The notes under the pieces were generated by a model. That model saw only the letters and a program-made list of their open reading frames with translations, was not told where the DNA came from and did not search any database. From Hymenopellis radicata (Eukaryota; Basidiomycota; Agaricomycetes; Agaricales; Physalacriaceae): a stretch of DNA of 62,489 nucleotides. Positions within the stretch are counted from its first letter, which is position 1, and every line of letters starts with the position of its first letter. Shown here one piece after another: positions 22,301-35,076 of this stretch. The stretch lies in assembly GCA_015501595.1 (NCBI GenBank), contig JADNRX010000317.1, forward strand, positions 1 through 62,489. The letters are read 5' to 3'. A program made the position numbers and the translations under genes.

Positions 22301-24303
22301 GACTAACACCTACGTGTGCGACGGTAACCGTCGACTTGTCACTGAGACGCGATGATGGACTGGAATACCGGACCTGCGTAGAGAATCCGTTGTTGTTCGG
22401 ACCATTCCCGTTGAGTTGAGCCGTGTAGTCGAGATGACATTGAGTCAGTTCTTCGCCTGAGGTGCAGGTACCTAGTACAACCTTTACGAAATGGTTTCAG
22501 CTTGCTCGATAGAAGTCTCTTTCACCTCGAGATGTGTGATCATTGTTCGAACGTCGTCGGCGAACGAGAAACATGTCTACAACAATCGAATCACAGGGAT
22601 GGCAGCGGACGGAAGTACCCAGGAAGCACCAGTAACGCGACAGGGGACGAAAGAAAGCAGTGATGACGTGCCTGTGAATGAACTTGAAATTGTTCGGACT
22701 TCTTTCGTTGACCTTTGTAGGTCCTTGAATCAAATTTTTAAGCACGGATAAGTAATGAGGAAAAATCCACCACAACACTTCACGATCCAGAACAAAGTAC
22801 GAGTTGAAAGGCAAACGATCTGCATGAGAGGTACTTGATAGATAGGTCCAGGACAGTCGATCTGCGTCGATCCCTGCGTCTGAATAGTTTCCATCAGCTC
22901 AAAATACCATGAGAACCGTACGCACATAGCCAGCAGTTGCTTTGAGGACGTCCGCTCTCGCACTCGAGATTTTCACAGCAGATCCAAAGAACAAGCAAAG
23001 TAATTAGAATTACAACAAGATCCAGAATACAATGCGCAATGATGGACTAAATGGAAGGTATTCAAAAGGAACGACGGGCCATTAGAAAGATCTGCCTGCG
23101 TACGAAAAGCATGGGATTGAGAAAGAGTCCTGAACACCGTGAAGCCCATTAGAGAGTACACAGCCTCTTCAAAGACGAGTGATTGCTTTGGAATCGAGAG
23201 GCATCCCTAGACGCATAGACGTTAGCCAGACCCGGCACTTGCAACAACTGAACCTGACCTGTGGAATCGACACCATTCTGTGCGAGAATTTTGTTATGGC
23301 GAATCAACCTAGCCTGGTCGAAGCTGCGAAAGACATGTTAATTCGACAAGGTACCATCTGCAAAAGTTACGCACTTGACTCGCTGCCTCCGCATGATTTC
23401 AAGCACCTCTTGTGTTCCCTGCTCGTCAAGCCCTGCCCGAGAATCTCCGCTGCGCATGTTCGCCTCGATGTCAAAGTCCGACGATGAGAGGCCCGCGCTG
23501 GCTTGGTCGGCGAAGGTACTAAGGGGCGCATAGTGCCTTAATCCCGGGAACGACGTCTTTACACGCTCAGGAACGTATGAAGCAAGCGAAACTCTGTATC
23601 GGAATGCCACTGCGAAGCAAAGTTAGCCTTCAACGGGAGATTGAGCGCCGGGAGAACGCACTCATTACTGAGAGGGAAAGAAGGGCGACCACGGAAAACC
23701 AAAACAACATGTTGCCCTCCTAATAAATGTGTAGAAATGGGGGCTAAATAGTGGAGGAGAAAGACAATGATTAAGGTCGCCGCAGCTGGAATGTTGCTCC
23801 GAGTCACATCACGTGCAATGACATAATCACGTTCATTTTCCCGTCAGGTCTCGGAATCGGCTTGCGCCACACTCATGACTGACGTGAGAATTATGACTCC
23901 AGAAACTTTGGGCTCTGCCCGACACAAACCTCCTAAAATCGGTTTGTGAATAACACAAGTTTCAAGTCAGCTCAGCCGCCAATAGAACCGTCTTGCATTG
24001 CAAACCAGTGCCATCGAAGATTCCGCCAGGCAGTCCCACACGATGCCGAAGCAATACATACACATTTCAACTTGACAATACCCCCAGATAGATACCATAA
24101 AGTATAGAAGAGCACAAAGTAATCGCTACAACGGTCATAAATGAAGGAACGCAAAAATACAGACATAAACAAGCGCGCGCTCATGAAGAATAGATCTACC
24201 GGTCCAGTGTCGTAAATCACCACAAATGCGAGTATAATAGGAAATGATAGAGTTCCGATGATAATCAAGAAAGTTGGGGAGCTCAAACCCCAGTGGGCGT
24301 AGG
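19342..24303. other. 5-kb gene-poor region
   Basis: No conserved gene could be read. Weak points: a hydrophobic minus-strand frame at 19838-20119 (LYALLWLVLLAFWL and IGISFCLFIIPFLLLHSIF); a short exon-like stretch near 20620-20740 (LLIVGGCLAIYLVCISTQ) ending in GTAAGT; a plus frame at 22491-22751. None can be assigned. It may hold further decayed genes of the acyltransferase locus. Confidence 0.45.
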
Positions 24304-26315
24304 TCACAATCGTTTTGCACTGACGTACAGTCCGCCGTCCCAGGAGCTGACAGAATAACCGTCCTCAGTAAGAGCTTTGCGGACTGCAGGCTTCAGCACG
24401 CTCGTCTGGTTGACAGAGTGCGATCCGCGTCCGGTGATAACGTTCAGAGGCTTGGCTACGAATATGCTTGAATGAGAAATTAGACTCGACGACGATAGCA
24501 ACACACCTGAAACGTCGATGGACTTTGCGAGGTCCCGAACAATGTATATGGCTTCACTGGCAGTCGTCCCGTGAAGATCCACCGTATACGGATCCGTCCT
24601 GTGGCGATATCCGCATTAAACACTCCGAAGGCGAAAAAGCGGTACGACGGTACAATTACCTTTTGGACTCCACCTTGAGCCGTGCGAGCTCAAGCGCGTC
24701 TTTCTTTGCCATCTCTTGAAACTGCCGGGCCTAAAAGAAATATGATGGAAATTAATTCACGTTGGGGAAAAGAAAACCAAGATAAAGGCATACCCGTTCT
24801 GCAAAAAATAGCGCCACCTCGCCCCCACGAGATTTGTTGGTGCCTTTTTGCCAACTGCGGGTGGCCTCTCGCAACATTTCATCACGCTTTCGCATGCTCT
24901 CCTTCATCCGACGTTGGTACATTTCCAGCTCGCCGACGTCCCCTTTACCTCCCTTGCCATGCCCGTTGCCACTTCCCTTCACCTTCATTCCATTCACGTC
25001 TCGTGTGTACGCGGGGACGTGAATAGGCGCAACAGGCGGGGGACGCTCGGGGCCTCGACGCTTGCGCACAGCCTGCCATTGGTATGGGGAGGGCTTGTTC
25101 CCTGAACCCGTGGTTGTGTTTTGTCGCGACTTGAATGTGGGAGGAGGGGGAATTGGTGGTGGATGCGCCGGAAGCCTCGACACAGAGGATTTGAGCATTG
25201 AAGGTGAAGGTTGTGGAGAGTGATAAATTCCCATGTCCAGGTATCCCAAGACACAATCAGAATCTAACTCGCGAAGAAGGTTAACGAGTTCTAACGCATT
25301 ATCGTCCATCCCTTGAGTTACAATAATGCAGAGCTCAGCCTCGGCCACCATGCGAGATTGCTCTTCGGAATTGAGATGCTCGTACATGGGCAGGATGATA
25401 TTCAAAAGTTCGAGGTATCGGGGTATATGCTCGTCTGGGGAATATGTCATGGAGTCGCGTATAACGGCGAGTGCGGCGCAAAGTGCGGCATAAGGAGAAG
25501 AGTATTTGGGAGAATGGAAATGGGACAGGAAAAATGATGCTTCTTGAGAGGGCACGAAGGACGCGACATGCGTGGATAAGGAGGCCATTTGGGTCCATGC
25601 GTCTGGTGCCGGCCCGACGGGCTCGGTGGTCTGTCGGCGAACAGGCGGAGGGCGGATGTGATGCTGTTGACGGATGTCCGCAATAGCGATGGTTGGCGTC
25701 CTCTTCTTTTTCTTCCCAGAGGATTTCGAGCCCTTGCCAGTGACCGTCGCCCATGCGCGTTCCTGGACTGGAGACTCAAGTCATCCAAACCTTCAAGCCC
25801 ACGCTCCTCCATCTCCCGTATCGATTCCGCCGTCAAGATATTCGCGATAACGTCCCACATATCCATCTCTCCGTCGGCCTTTTGGGCATCGCCGAGCGCC
25901 TTATCCAGCTGGTCGGTGTCAATATGAGGGAGTGCGGCCTGCAAGAAGCCCAGTGGTGTCGTTGCAACAGAGGCATTTGAACTGGATGTCGCTGTTTCGC
26001 CAAGATAGAGGCTGGGCGTGCTAGCTGTGTCCTCCGTGTAGGTTGCGATCTCCACGTTTTCAAACTGCTCTGATAGCTCTGCTGCATCAGCAATTTCCCG
26101 GAGGTTATTGCGGAGTGACTGGATCTCGGAGGGCGTGGGGTTCTTGCGGTTTCCGTCTCTGTCATATTCTATATCGGCTAGAAATGCAGCCAAGAGGGAG
26201 GTGTCCAAGCGAGGGCAGAATTCAGCCTATTGGGAACGGACTAATGAGGGTAACGATTCGAGAGTTGGGAGCGATATACCTCCAAATCGTGAAATAGGTT
26301 TGATTGCGACCCCAT
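24304..26315 (-). CDS. Smr-domain protein (CUE-like, DUF1771, Smr)
   Basis: Exon 1 is 26315-26280 (MGSQSNLFHDLE), then 26226 down to 24794, 24730-24660, 24598-24507 and 24455-24304; introns are 53, 63, 61 and 51 bp. The second exon opens AEFCPRLDTSLLAAFLADI, typical of this fungal family. Residues MWDVIANILTAESIREMEER resemble a CUE region. A DUF1771-like helical segment (MYQRRMKESMRKRDEMLREA) precedes the Smr domain: VDLHGTTASEAIYIVRDL, then PLNVITGRGSHS and PAVRKALTEDGY, matching the DLHG and GxGxHS signatures of Smr nucleases. Near 25780 the frame changes between GLDD and LESPVQERAWATV; one missing base, or a very short intron, would explain it. Probable role in RNA cleavage or quality control, as for yeast Cue2-type proteins. 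Confidence 0.78.
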
Positions 26316-27146
26316 AATAATTTGGTATAGGATAGAGTAAGATGTGGTATACAGAGCAAAAGGAAAGCAAGAGATAGCAGGTGCAAAGTGGTTTGGGTCT
26401 GAGAAAAAGCCTAATTTGAACGATCGATCGCGTAAGCGCGCTTCGTTATTGACAATCGATTGATGACTCGCGTCCACGAAGATTCGAGTCATCGATCATG
26501 CAGGTATTCGTGACGCGACGAGGAAGCACCTTGGCGCGTTAATGTAAGCCTGCGCAGATTGTCCAAGTTGTTCGTAGAATGTCCTTCAAATCGACCGTAA
26601 AGCGTTTACGGTAACGGTAAAATTCGCACGAGTGCTCGTCAGCCTCTTGACACGATCTTTCCTTCCCTGCATGCAGAAAATGCACAAACCCTTGGTCATA
26701 TTCTAATACACCGCGATCCTCCGTTTGGAAGTGCAATGCCGGCTTTAGCATGTTTGAAGTGCAATAGATCGAAGCACTGGCTTGGATCGCGGATGGAGAT
26801 GCAAGAAAAAGTCATTTGGCGCGAATGGCGATTCATAGGCGACTCAGACGACACAGCATATATGCAGAATGTGACAATCTCTTGACGAAGTGGTTTCTGT
26901 ACGCGAAATGGTGGCGGCTTTATGTAGATACAGTGTCCGGAATCCTGCTGTCCAGTTTGCAGCCGCCTTAAATTGCATGTCAGTCTACTTACTCATGTCA
27001 TTTACGAGGAGGGACACTATGGTCTGTCGCGTTCAACGACTGGCACTTGGCACTGGGCACCTTCTTTGGTCGGATGTGCTCGCCGTCCACTTCGCCCTAC
27101 ACATTTGGGCAAGTGAGCGACCTGGGAACAAAGTTTTGCATGAGAA
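26316..27146. repeat. 3' flank of family A copy 2
   Basis: From about 26530 this is the conserved A flank (CTTGGTCATATTCTAATACA, CAGAATGTGACAATCTCTTG). At 26450-26500 a 9-bp inverted repeat GATGACTCG/CGAGTCATC with a 14-bp spacer is seen. No gene. Confidence 0.6.
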
Positions 27147-27926
27147 TCAGAGCAAAACGCGGGCAGAAACGAAGCAATAACATTTCAGGACTTGTGTTGA
27201 CGAGTCCTTATACATCGCTGGGGAATATCTAAGTTGGAAATGTATTAGCAAGGTTGTAAGGCAAGCGACAGCGTCGCGTGACGCACCCGACGGATACATG
27301 CTCTCATTCATCGCCCAGTAGAAGTAGCCCGCCTCTCACGCGCAGCCGGGAATATCTTGACCAGCTCCCTCATTATATCCGCACCTTCCGCCTGCTCTCG
27401 ACGTCTTTAGGCCTCGAGTAGTTGTCGAATAACGCAAGCACAATGTCGCACTTACGCGACAAGCCAATAACTGCCTCGATGCTGTGATCATATAGCTCTG
27501 CGAAGTGGCTTGCCATGTCCTGGTATCCGAAAAGCATCCTGGTATCCGAAAAGCATCCTGGTATCCGAAAAGCAGACCTGTAGCTGAGTATTCGGATCCA
27601 GGTGGCCGAGGATCCCCTGTTCCTCAGCGTACGCGACCGCCTCGTCACGCAGCAGACCAATACCAAAGACCAAGCAGGGCGGATAAAACCCATAGTCGAC
27701 GTCTGGATAGTATGAAAGTGGAATGCGGCGGAAGGGCTCATGCATAAGGATGTATTCGTGCGAGTAACAGTGTCAGTCCCGATAGATGACGCTGAAAGAC
27801 GACATGTACATCGCTGTCTCCCGGATCATATATGTCGATTTCTTCTTCTTCGTGGTTTGTCTCTTCTTTTTCTTGAAGTGTAAGTGTGGAGAGCGCAGAT
27901 GTGCAAGGTTCCACTTGGTCAGACAT
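27147..27926 (-). pseudogene. Family A copy 2, broken
   Basis: Starts ATGTCTGACCAAGTGGAACC with the family exon 1 and donor at 27809. Three lesions are visible: the 3' splice site of intron 1 (TTATTCAG in the other copies) is deleted near 27757; a 19-bp unit (CTGGTATCCGAAAAGCATC) is present two extra times at about 27521-27570, adding 38 bp and shifting the frame; and one base is missing in the GTGCGGGATATAATG stretch near 27381. The A core is still readable in pieces. Confidence 0.8.
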
Positions 27927-28265
27927 GGTTGTTTGGAGCAAACAGTGAACAGCGAAGCCGAAGCCGCGATCACTGATCACGTTACCGTCGTCTGCTTCTA
28001 TTACTAACCACCACCATCGGTGTGGCCGCCTGTTGTCGTGAGGGCCCTAAGTCGAACATAACAGTGTGCTCGCAAGGTCGTGAAGGGCCCACTTTTAGTG
28101 CGTTCATGACATTTACAACCACCATTATCTAATGATTCAACCTCCAGCAACTTGTGCTAGTGCACTTATAGTGAGAAGACTGGCTTAGTACCTTCATACT
28201 ATATAACTCTTGTACGCCTTCCTTTTATCTTTCCGACTTGGCCTTTTTGACATGTTTCGAAGGCA

Positions 28266-29899
28266 ATGACCTGCGTGGAATTGTGCCCAAAATGTCACGC
28301 CTCAGTTGCATTGACCTCATACGAGTTTTCTTTTGAAAAAGACTCCGCCAGAGCGTACCAGAACCCGACTCAATACGAGGCCTCCTGCATAGAGAAGAGC
28401 TTTGGGAACTCATCTGCCGACATGGCAACTCTAGCGCAGGAAATCAAGCGCGTCGAGTCCATGCTTGACGCGCTGAAAGCGCACCACGCGCATCTCGACA
28501 GGTACATTCAGCGGAGCATCCAGTATATACGTTCTTCTCCCATCCGCCGACTTCCAACGGAAGTCCTCGGAATCGTCTTTGCTTCTGCATGCACGTCGTT
28601 CCAGCGCGGCGAATACAAAACTCCGCTCTCCATCAGCCTCGTCTGCTCGAAATGGCGTGACTTGGCGCTCTCTACGCCCTCGATATGGACACACATATAC
28701 ATCGCGCCTCATTCGGGCGGCCTCGATGTGTACGAACACTTCCTTGAACGATGCGGGAACATCCCAATTTCCGTCAAGATCGAAATTCCTTACACAGAGC
28801 GGCGACCCCATCAGATGTTCGTGACGAAAACTTGCCATACGAGGAGACCTACGACTATCACATCAAGCTCGTTTCAGCTACTTACCGAAACTATACTCAG
28901 TGGAAGGTTGCTGAGCTGTGTATGAATCAAGAGGACGTCAACCTCTTGAGCCATCATATAGCAACCCGGAGTTCCCTGTCTTAGAGTCTCTCACATTGGT
29001 GATCGAGGGGACCCATTAACTACCTCGAACGCGACTTGCTGCATGAAGCATCTTTTCTGACCAGTTTCACAATACTGGATGGCGACGGCAGTCATGTGGG
29101 CTTGGATACTTATGATGATGCACTGCCCTGGCGCCAACTTCGCGAGGTTTGTGTTCAGAGTGGTGTGTACAGTCTGAGACATCGTCTAAACGATGAGTTC
29201 GAGGATGGCAATAATCGAACACTCGTTATCAGGCCACTTCTTTATTACATTAATGTGCCGCTCAACGCACCGTTCAGTCTCCGTGTGTCTACCCTTGTGC
29301 TCGATTCTGTCATCTGGACAAGTTCGCTCCCAGTGTTCTTCCAATCCGTCACCATCCCCACGCTCCAAAGCCTCACAATGATGCCTCCCGACCCAGCCGT
29401 GGCACGTAGAGATTTCCACCCGTCAGAGTGGACCGATCCCTTCTCCGTTCTTCCCGAGTTCTTTGATCGTTCCGGATGCGCACTCCAGACGTTCACTGTC
29501 GTTATGCGGGGTCGATATGAAGGAGGCATCTACATATTGGATGCAGAGGAACCCACGCTGGCAGACAGTTTGGTTACCGCGCTTCATAGCATGAAGGACT
29601 TGCGAGCATTGCGCGTCATTGAAGCTGAGTCGGGACCGTCGCTATTCAGTAAACGGCTTTTCCAGGAGATGGCCCTCGGCCATCTCCTGCCAGAACTTAC
29701 GTCGCTGGAGCTGGTGTGGGCGGAAGAGCGTCAGCCAGTAGACACTCTTATCCCCATGCTCACTTCGCGCGGAGGTGCAGGGATGGAGACTCTATCCTCC
29801 GTCGTCCTCGGCGTTCGGAACGGAGGTGAACTTCGAGGTGATGTGCTAGACTGCATGGCAAATCTACGACAGCAGGGTATTCGGGCAACTCTTTGGTAG
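28266..29899 (+). pseudogene. F-box protein paralogue, plus strand, frameshifted
   Basis: N-terminal VELCPKCHASVALTSYEFSF is followed by a coiled coil (EIKRVESMLDALKAHHAHLD) and an F-box (RRLPTEVLGIVFASACTSF, SLVCSKWRDLALSTPSIWTH). Comparison with the paralogue at 32.3-30.5 kb shows frame changes near 28800 (before ENLPYEETYDYH) and near 28945 (before FPVLESLTLVIEG) and a stop near 29018. The last 287 codons are open and well conserved to the end (ELTSLELVWAEERQP, LSSVVLGVRNGG). Two or three small lesions make it a recent pseudogene or an error-damaged copy of an F-box/LRR substrate receptor. Confidence 0.75.
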
Positions 29900-30465
29900 C
29901 AACAGAAGTAGTTGTAGTAGTATCCCTCGACCAACACTGCTGCTGAGCTGGCGGTGCGTAGTAGGGATGGGTAGACATTCAACTTCGAGTAGCTTCAATC
30001 GGACTATTTCGCGCAACTGATTTCCATATTATTATGAATGGTATCCTCAACTCGTGCGATCCACGCTGTATGGAGTATCGACATTATTGTCACCTTTCCG
30101 TTACGGCGCTCTGTACTTGATGCTTTTGTTTGTAGTTGAGGATCCTGGACAGTGTAGTGCTGGCAACGAACGTGGGTTGACTGCGGAGAAGAGCCAGTGC
30201 TCTCCAAGTCATTATCTTCAAGAACGCATCTCACATTCTTCCGTCATACATAGAAAACAGGCTGTTTGCCTATGCGCATGTCAGCCTCCAGAGCGTTGTT
30301 GGCTTTGTATAACGAAGGATGATGTAGAATGAGTACCATATTCATATTCAACATGTAAGTAGAATCAAATGCTGCCACAAATCAAAACTCATCAACAACC
30401 CAAGCAGGTGCCACCTTAAAGTTACTGTACAGTATTTCTCCGACCCTTAACATTCGAAATGGACA
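29900..30465. other. Spacer between converging F-box paralogues
   Basis: Unique sequence between the 3' ends of the two inverted F-box copies; no gene seen. Confidence 0.4.
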
Positions 30466-32279
30466 CTACCAGCACGTAGTTTGGACATTCTTCACTCGCA
30501 AACCTCGCATGCACTCCAGAACGTCCGGTACAAGGTTCCCTCCATTACGGATGCCGAGGACAACGGACGAGAGACAACCATCTGCGCGCGACGAGAGCAC
30601 AGAGAGCAGTTCTCTGTCGGGTTGTCGATCCTCCGCCCACACTAATTCGAGAGACGTCAACTCGGGCAGGAGGCATCAGCATACGAGACATCAAGTGGTC
30701 ATCAAAAGAAACGAAAGTACAATAAACAAATATGAAACTCATGAAAAAAAAAAAAAGTCGAAATAAGAAAAAGAGTCACATGCGGGCGACGAACAAACGT
30801 AGGCAATCAATGGGACGAAGAAAAGACATAAGCTGCTCGAAAAGTCTCTTGTTGAACAATGGCGGTCCCGAATCAGCTTCAATGACCTGTAGGTTCTTTG
30901 AGATGGCCCATGACATGGAGCGCATCAATGAGGGTGTCCGCCAGCGTTGGTTGCACAGTCCTAGAAGGATACGTGTCCCCATGCCGGCCGTGCATGACAA
31001 GACAAAACGTGCCCAGTTTGCATCGCGAAGATTGGAAGAATCCAGGCAGCACGAGGAGCGGGTTGCTCCATGGCGGGGACACTACATGTTGCCGTTGTGT
31101 GATGGGGTCAAGAGAAATTATTGTGAGCTCTTCGAGAGGGGGAATGGAAACGTTGCGAAAAAATGCACACATGCTATCGGTCCAGAGGTGCGAATTAAGA
31201 ACGAGGGTAGTGACATAAAGTGTGAACGGCTCTTCGGGTTGAAAGTACAAATGGATCTTTGAGGAATTGTACGGTCCGTTAAGAACGAGCGCTCTGCTCG
31301 CTCGATCCACATTCTGGAAGTCGATATCGAGATACCTCAGATACACCGCATTTGCTTGATCGGTATGAACTCGTCGTAACTGTCCCCATGGCAATTGGGT
31401 ACGCGTCCATAACAAAGTTTTACTATCGGAACAATCCAGAAGGTTGACAGTGGACAACAACGGAGCATCACTGAAAAAGCGAGGTAGGCTGGTCATGTCA
31501 GGACTATCCGTTATCGCCAAGGTCAGGGATTCGAGAAGAGGAGCGTCCAACATCTTCATCTCATCGCTCCATAGAATTTCCAAAAGTTCGACATCTGCTC
31601 GCTTCATGTGGAACTCGACAACCTTCCACTGAGCGAAGCTCGCATAAACCTCGCCCACAATCAAGACATGGTAGTCATAGGTTTCCTCATACGGGAAATC
31701 ATCGTCGTCAAGTGAGTGAAGGTGCAATTTGTCAGGAATTTCCACCTTGACGGAGATTGGGAGCCCCCCACATCGCTGGAGAAAATGCTCGTAGACGGGC
31801 ATACCACAGGTGCTGGAGTACGGCGCAACGTAGATGTTCGTCCACAAATCAGGTGTAGAAATAGAAATATCTCGCCATTTGGAGCAGACAAGGCTGATGG
31901 AAAGCGGGGTTTTGTATTCGTCCTCTTGAAAGGAAGTACACGCCGAGGCAAAGATGATACCAAGGACTTCGGTAGGAAGCTGGCGGATAGGGGAGGACCG
32001 AATGAACCGTGAGGTCCGAAGTATATGTCTCTCGAGATGGGCGTGGTGCGTCTTTAACGCACTAAGCAATAACTCGACACGCTGAATTTCGTCTGCGAGT
32101 GTTGATAACTCGGCCAATGGGTTCGCCAAACGGCCCAATATGGAGGAGAAGTCCGTTCTCGAAGGATTGCGATACGCTCTAGCAAAGTCCTCTTCAAAGG
32201 GCAATATATATGATGTCAGCGCAATTGACGCGCGACATCTCGGGCACAGCTCCACATTGGCCGTCGTCGTGCTATTCAT
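30466..32279 (-). CDS. F-box protein paralogue, minus strand, disrupted 3' end
   Basis: A single open exon of 466 codons from ATG 32279: VELCPRCRASIALTSYILPF, a helical stretch (LADEIQRVELLLSALKTHHA), an F-box (RQLPTEVLGIIFASACTSFQ, SLVCSKWRDISISTPDLWTN), then LRR-like repeats (LDAPLLESLTLAI, IPPLEELTIISLD). The frame then fails near 30893: an extra A in CTCAAAGAACC moves LKNLQVIEADSGPPLFNKRL into another frame. After that about 150 bp of unrelated, T-rich sequence (a 13-base T run on this strand) separates it from the conserved end (TSLELVWAEDRQP, LSSVVLGIRNGG, to 30466). The protein made would lack about 90 C-terminal residues. It forms an inverted, tail-to-tail pair with the plus-strand copy. 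Confidence 0.72.
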
Positions 32280-33126
32280 CGAAAGCCTGCTTCAAGTTAC
32301 GTTCAAGACAAGGAAACGAAGGCAAATAAAGGCTCACAGTGGACTCTTGTTTACTGGAGACTACTGAAGTTCTCAGCTGGTGCGCACGGCTGGCCGAAGC
32401 TATACAATCCTTGTCAACAATGAATCTGTATCAACAGACCACCAACGGACCGTTCGTAAATCGCTTCCTAACGTGGTCGACGCTAACGTTGAAGGCAGCC
32501 TCCAAGTGGCGAAGCTGATGAGGAAGGCCTTCCGGCAACGCCGGGCCGCTACCTTGAACCCTCCTTTGGAAATACACATCCCTCACAACCCCTTGGTCAT
32601 ATTCTAATACACAGCGGCACTCTATTTGGGAGTTCAACGTTCAACACCGGCTTTAGCATGTTTGAGGTGCAGTAAATAGAAGCACTGGCTTGCTTGGATC
32701 GATGGAGATTCAAGAAAAAGCCACCTTGCGCGAATGGCGATTCATAGACGACTCAGACCGAGCGAGACGCCTCATCGAGATGACACCAGCAGATATGCAG
32801 AATGTGACAATTTCTTGGCGAAGTAGGTTTCTGTACGCGGCGAAAGGGTAGCGGCCTTATACAGTGTCCGGAATCCTGTTTGTCGCCGCCTTGAATTGCA
32901 TGTCAGTCTACTTTGCGTACGTTCTCATGTCATTCACGAGCAGCTGACACTATGGTCTGTCGCATTCAACGACTGGCACTGGGCACCTTCTTTGGTCGGA
33001 TGGGCCCGCCGTCCACTTCGCCCTACAGACTTGGGCAAGTGAGCGACCTTGGAACAAAGTTTTGCACGAGAGTCAGAGCAAAACGCGGGCAGAAACAAAG
33101 CAATAACATTTCACGACTTGTACTGC
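32280..33126. repeat. F-box promoter region and 3' flank of family A copy 3
   Basis: From about 32400 to 33126 this is the A-type flank (CCTTGGTCATATTCTAATAC, GCGCGAATGGCGATTCATAG). The first 100 bp are upstream of the minus-strand F-box gene. No gene. Confidence 0.55.
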
Positions 33127-35076
33127 CTAATCCTTATACATCAGTGGGGAATATCTAAGTTGAACGTATTAGCAAGGTTGCAAGGCAAGAGACAATACCG
33201 CGTGACGCACCTCTGCGGATACATGCTCTCATTCATCGCCCAGTAAAAGTAGCCCCGCCTCTCACGCGCAGCCGGGAAAATCTTGACCAGCTCCCTCATT
33301 ATATCCCGCACCTTCCGCCTGCTCTCGGCGTCTTTAGGCCTCGAGTAGTTGTCGAATACTGCAAGCACAATGTCGCACTTACGCGAGTAGACAAGAACTG
33401 CCTCGAAACTGTGATCATATAGCTCTGCGAAGTGGCTTGCCATGTCCTGGTATCCGAAAAGCAGACCTGTACCTGAGTATTCGGATCCAGGTGGCCCGGC
33501 GAGGATCCCCTGTTCCTCAGCGTACGCGACCGCCTCGTCGCGCAGCAGGCCAACACCGTAGACCAAGCAGGGCGGAAAAAACCCATTGTCACGGTCTGGA
33601 TAGTATGAAAGTGGAATGCGGCGGAAGGGCTCATGCATGAGGATGTATTCGTGCGTGTAAGGCTGAATAAATGTGTCAGTCCCGATAGATGACGCTGAAA
33701 GACGACATGTACATCGCTGTCTCCCGGATCATATATGTCTACTATCTCTTCTTTTGTCTTTCCTTTTGTATGGAGTGTAAGTGTGGAGGGCACAGCTGTG
33801 CAAGGTTCCATTTTGTCAGACATGAATATTTGGAGCAAACAGCAAATACTGCAGACAAGGCCGACCGTCCGTGAAAGTCTGTAGAATGAGCTTGGTGGTG
33901 CCGCGCCTTTGAATTCTGGATGTTCCGATAACCACCACTTGAAGCATCATTAACTCGAGACCTTCGAAAACGGAAAGAGGAGATCTTACCTCAGTGGTTC
34001 GTTTCACAGCTTCGTCGATTGAAATCTGTGGATGATAATCTAAGGCCGTTCGCGCCTTGGTAATATTATGCCACCGCGTTGCAGTGAACACTAACGCCCT
34101 AGACCGCGACAGCAACGGTTCTTGCCCCGTGACCCAAGCGGCAACCTCGGACATGCACGCAATGAACCATATCATCGGGGATGGCAACACAATTAGTGGC
34201 GCTACTTCCTTCCCGACGGCAGTAGCCCACAAGGCCCGTGCCAAGTTCCAAAAAGGCCATGGCTCGCCATTGCTAATGAAAAATGTCTGACCTGCGACGA
34301 GTGCGTGTTTCGGATGCGACAGGGAGAGACGGTCGGCCGCGAGTAGATGAGCTGCGGCAGCATTGTCGATAAACGTCCAATCAAAGAGATTGGCGTTATT
34401 GCCGAGCTGAACCGTGTACCTTCCTTGTATGATGAGGCTTCCGACTGTGAGCCGGTCAGGGATACTAGTCAAGTGTAAGAAGGACGTTGTCAACAGATTG
34501 CTAGTATCTTACCCGAACAAACTTGTTACACGGAGAGAAGTCGTGCTGAGCTTGCCTTTGCCATTAGCCTCGAGTACCAGGCGTTCTGCTTCGGCTTTAG
34601 TTTCAGAATACTTGTCCAAATGACGCGTCGGATACAGTGTTGTCTCGTCTATTCCATTCTGGTCTGCACCATCGAAGACGACACTAGCAGAGCTCGTGTA
34701 CACCAGCTTCTTCACCTCGAATTCGAGAGCCACCTTTATAATAGATTTCATGCCGTCGACGTTGACCTTGTACATGACTTCTGTGGAGACACCTTCAATG
34801 ACTGACGCGGTGGCGAGAATACAGGTGGCGCCAGACTAAATTAAAGATTAGTTCCACCGCATGTTGGCAGACTGCATGTGCGGGCACCTGTTGGATAGCC
34901 TTCCGCAAGTCGATTTCATTCGTCAGGTCCCCGCGGAACACCGAGACTCTTGGGTCGACATCACGGATCGTAACGTCGAGCACGGCGACCGCCTGTTCTC
35001 CTCGCTGGAGCAGCAAGTCGACGATGTGTCCCCCAAGAGATCCACAGCCGCCAATAACTAGGTAGGACTCGACCAT
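33127..35076 (-). CDS. Predicted SDR::family-A fusion protein, 563 aa (family E copy 2 + A copy 3)
   Basis: Six exons: 35076-34888, 34835-34513, 34464-33990, 33937-33713, 33662-33211 and 33154-33127, with introns of 48-56 bp; phases agree and the total is 564 codons with no internal stop. Exons 1-3 form a 3-beta-HSD/ERG26-like NAD(P) dehydrogenase: SYLVIGGCGSLGGHIV (Rossmann), VKKLVYTSSASVVFDG, DKYSETKAEAERLVLEANGK (YxxxK), NLFDWTFIDNAAAAHLLAAD and AGQTFFISNGEPWPFWNLAR. Exon 4 begins WWLSEHPEFKGAAPPSSFYR, the normal SDR end, then runs through what was the A 5' leader into the A start MSDKMEPCTA; exons 5 and 6 are an undamaged A gene. The usual SDR tail and the S gene present between E and A at 12 kb and 41 kb are absent. 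It could also be two genes, with A read from its own ATG at 33823 (196 aa), but no stop separates them. Confidence 0.6.
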
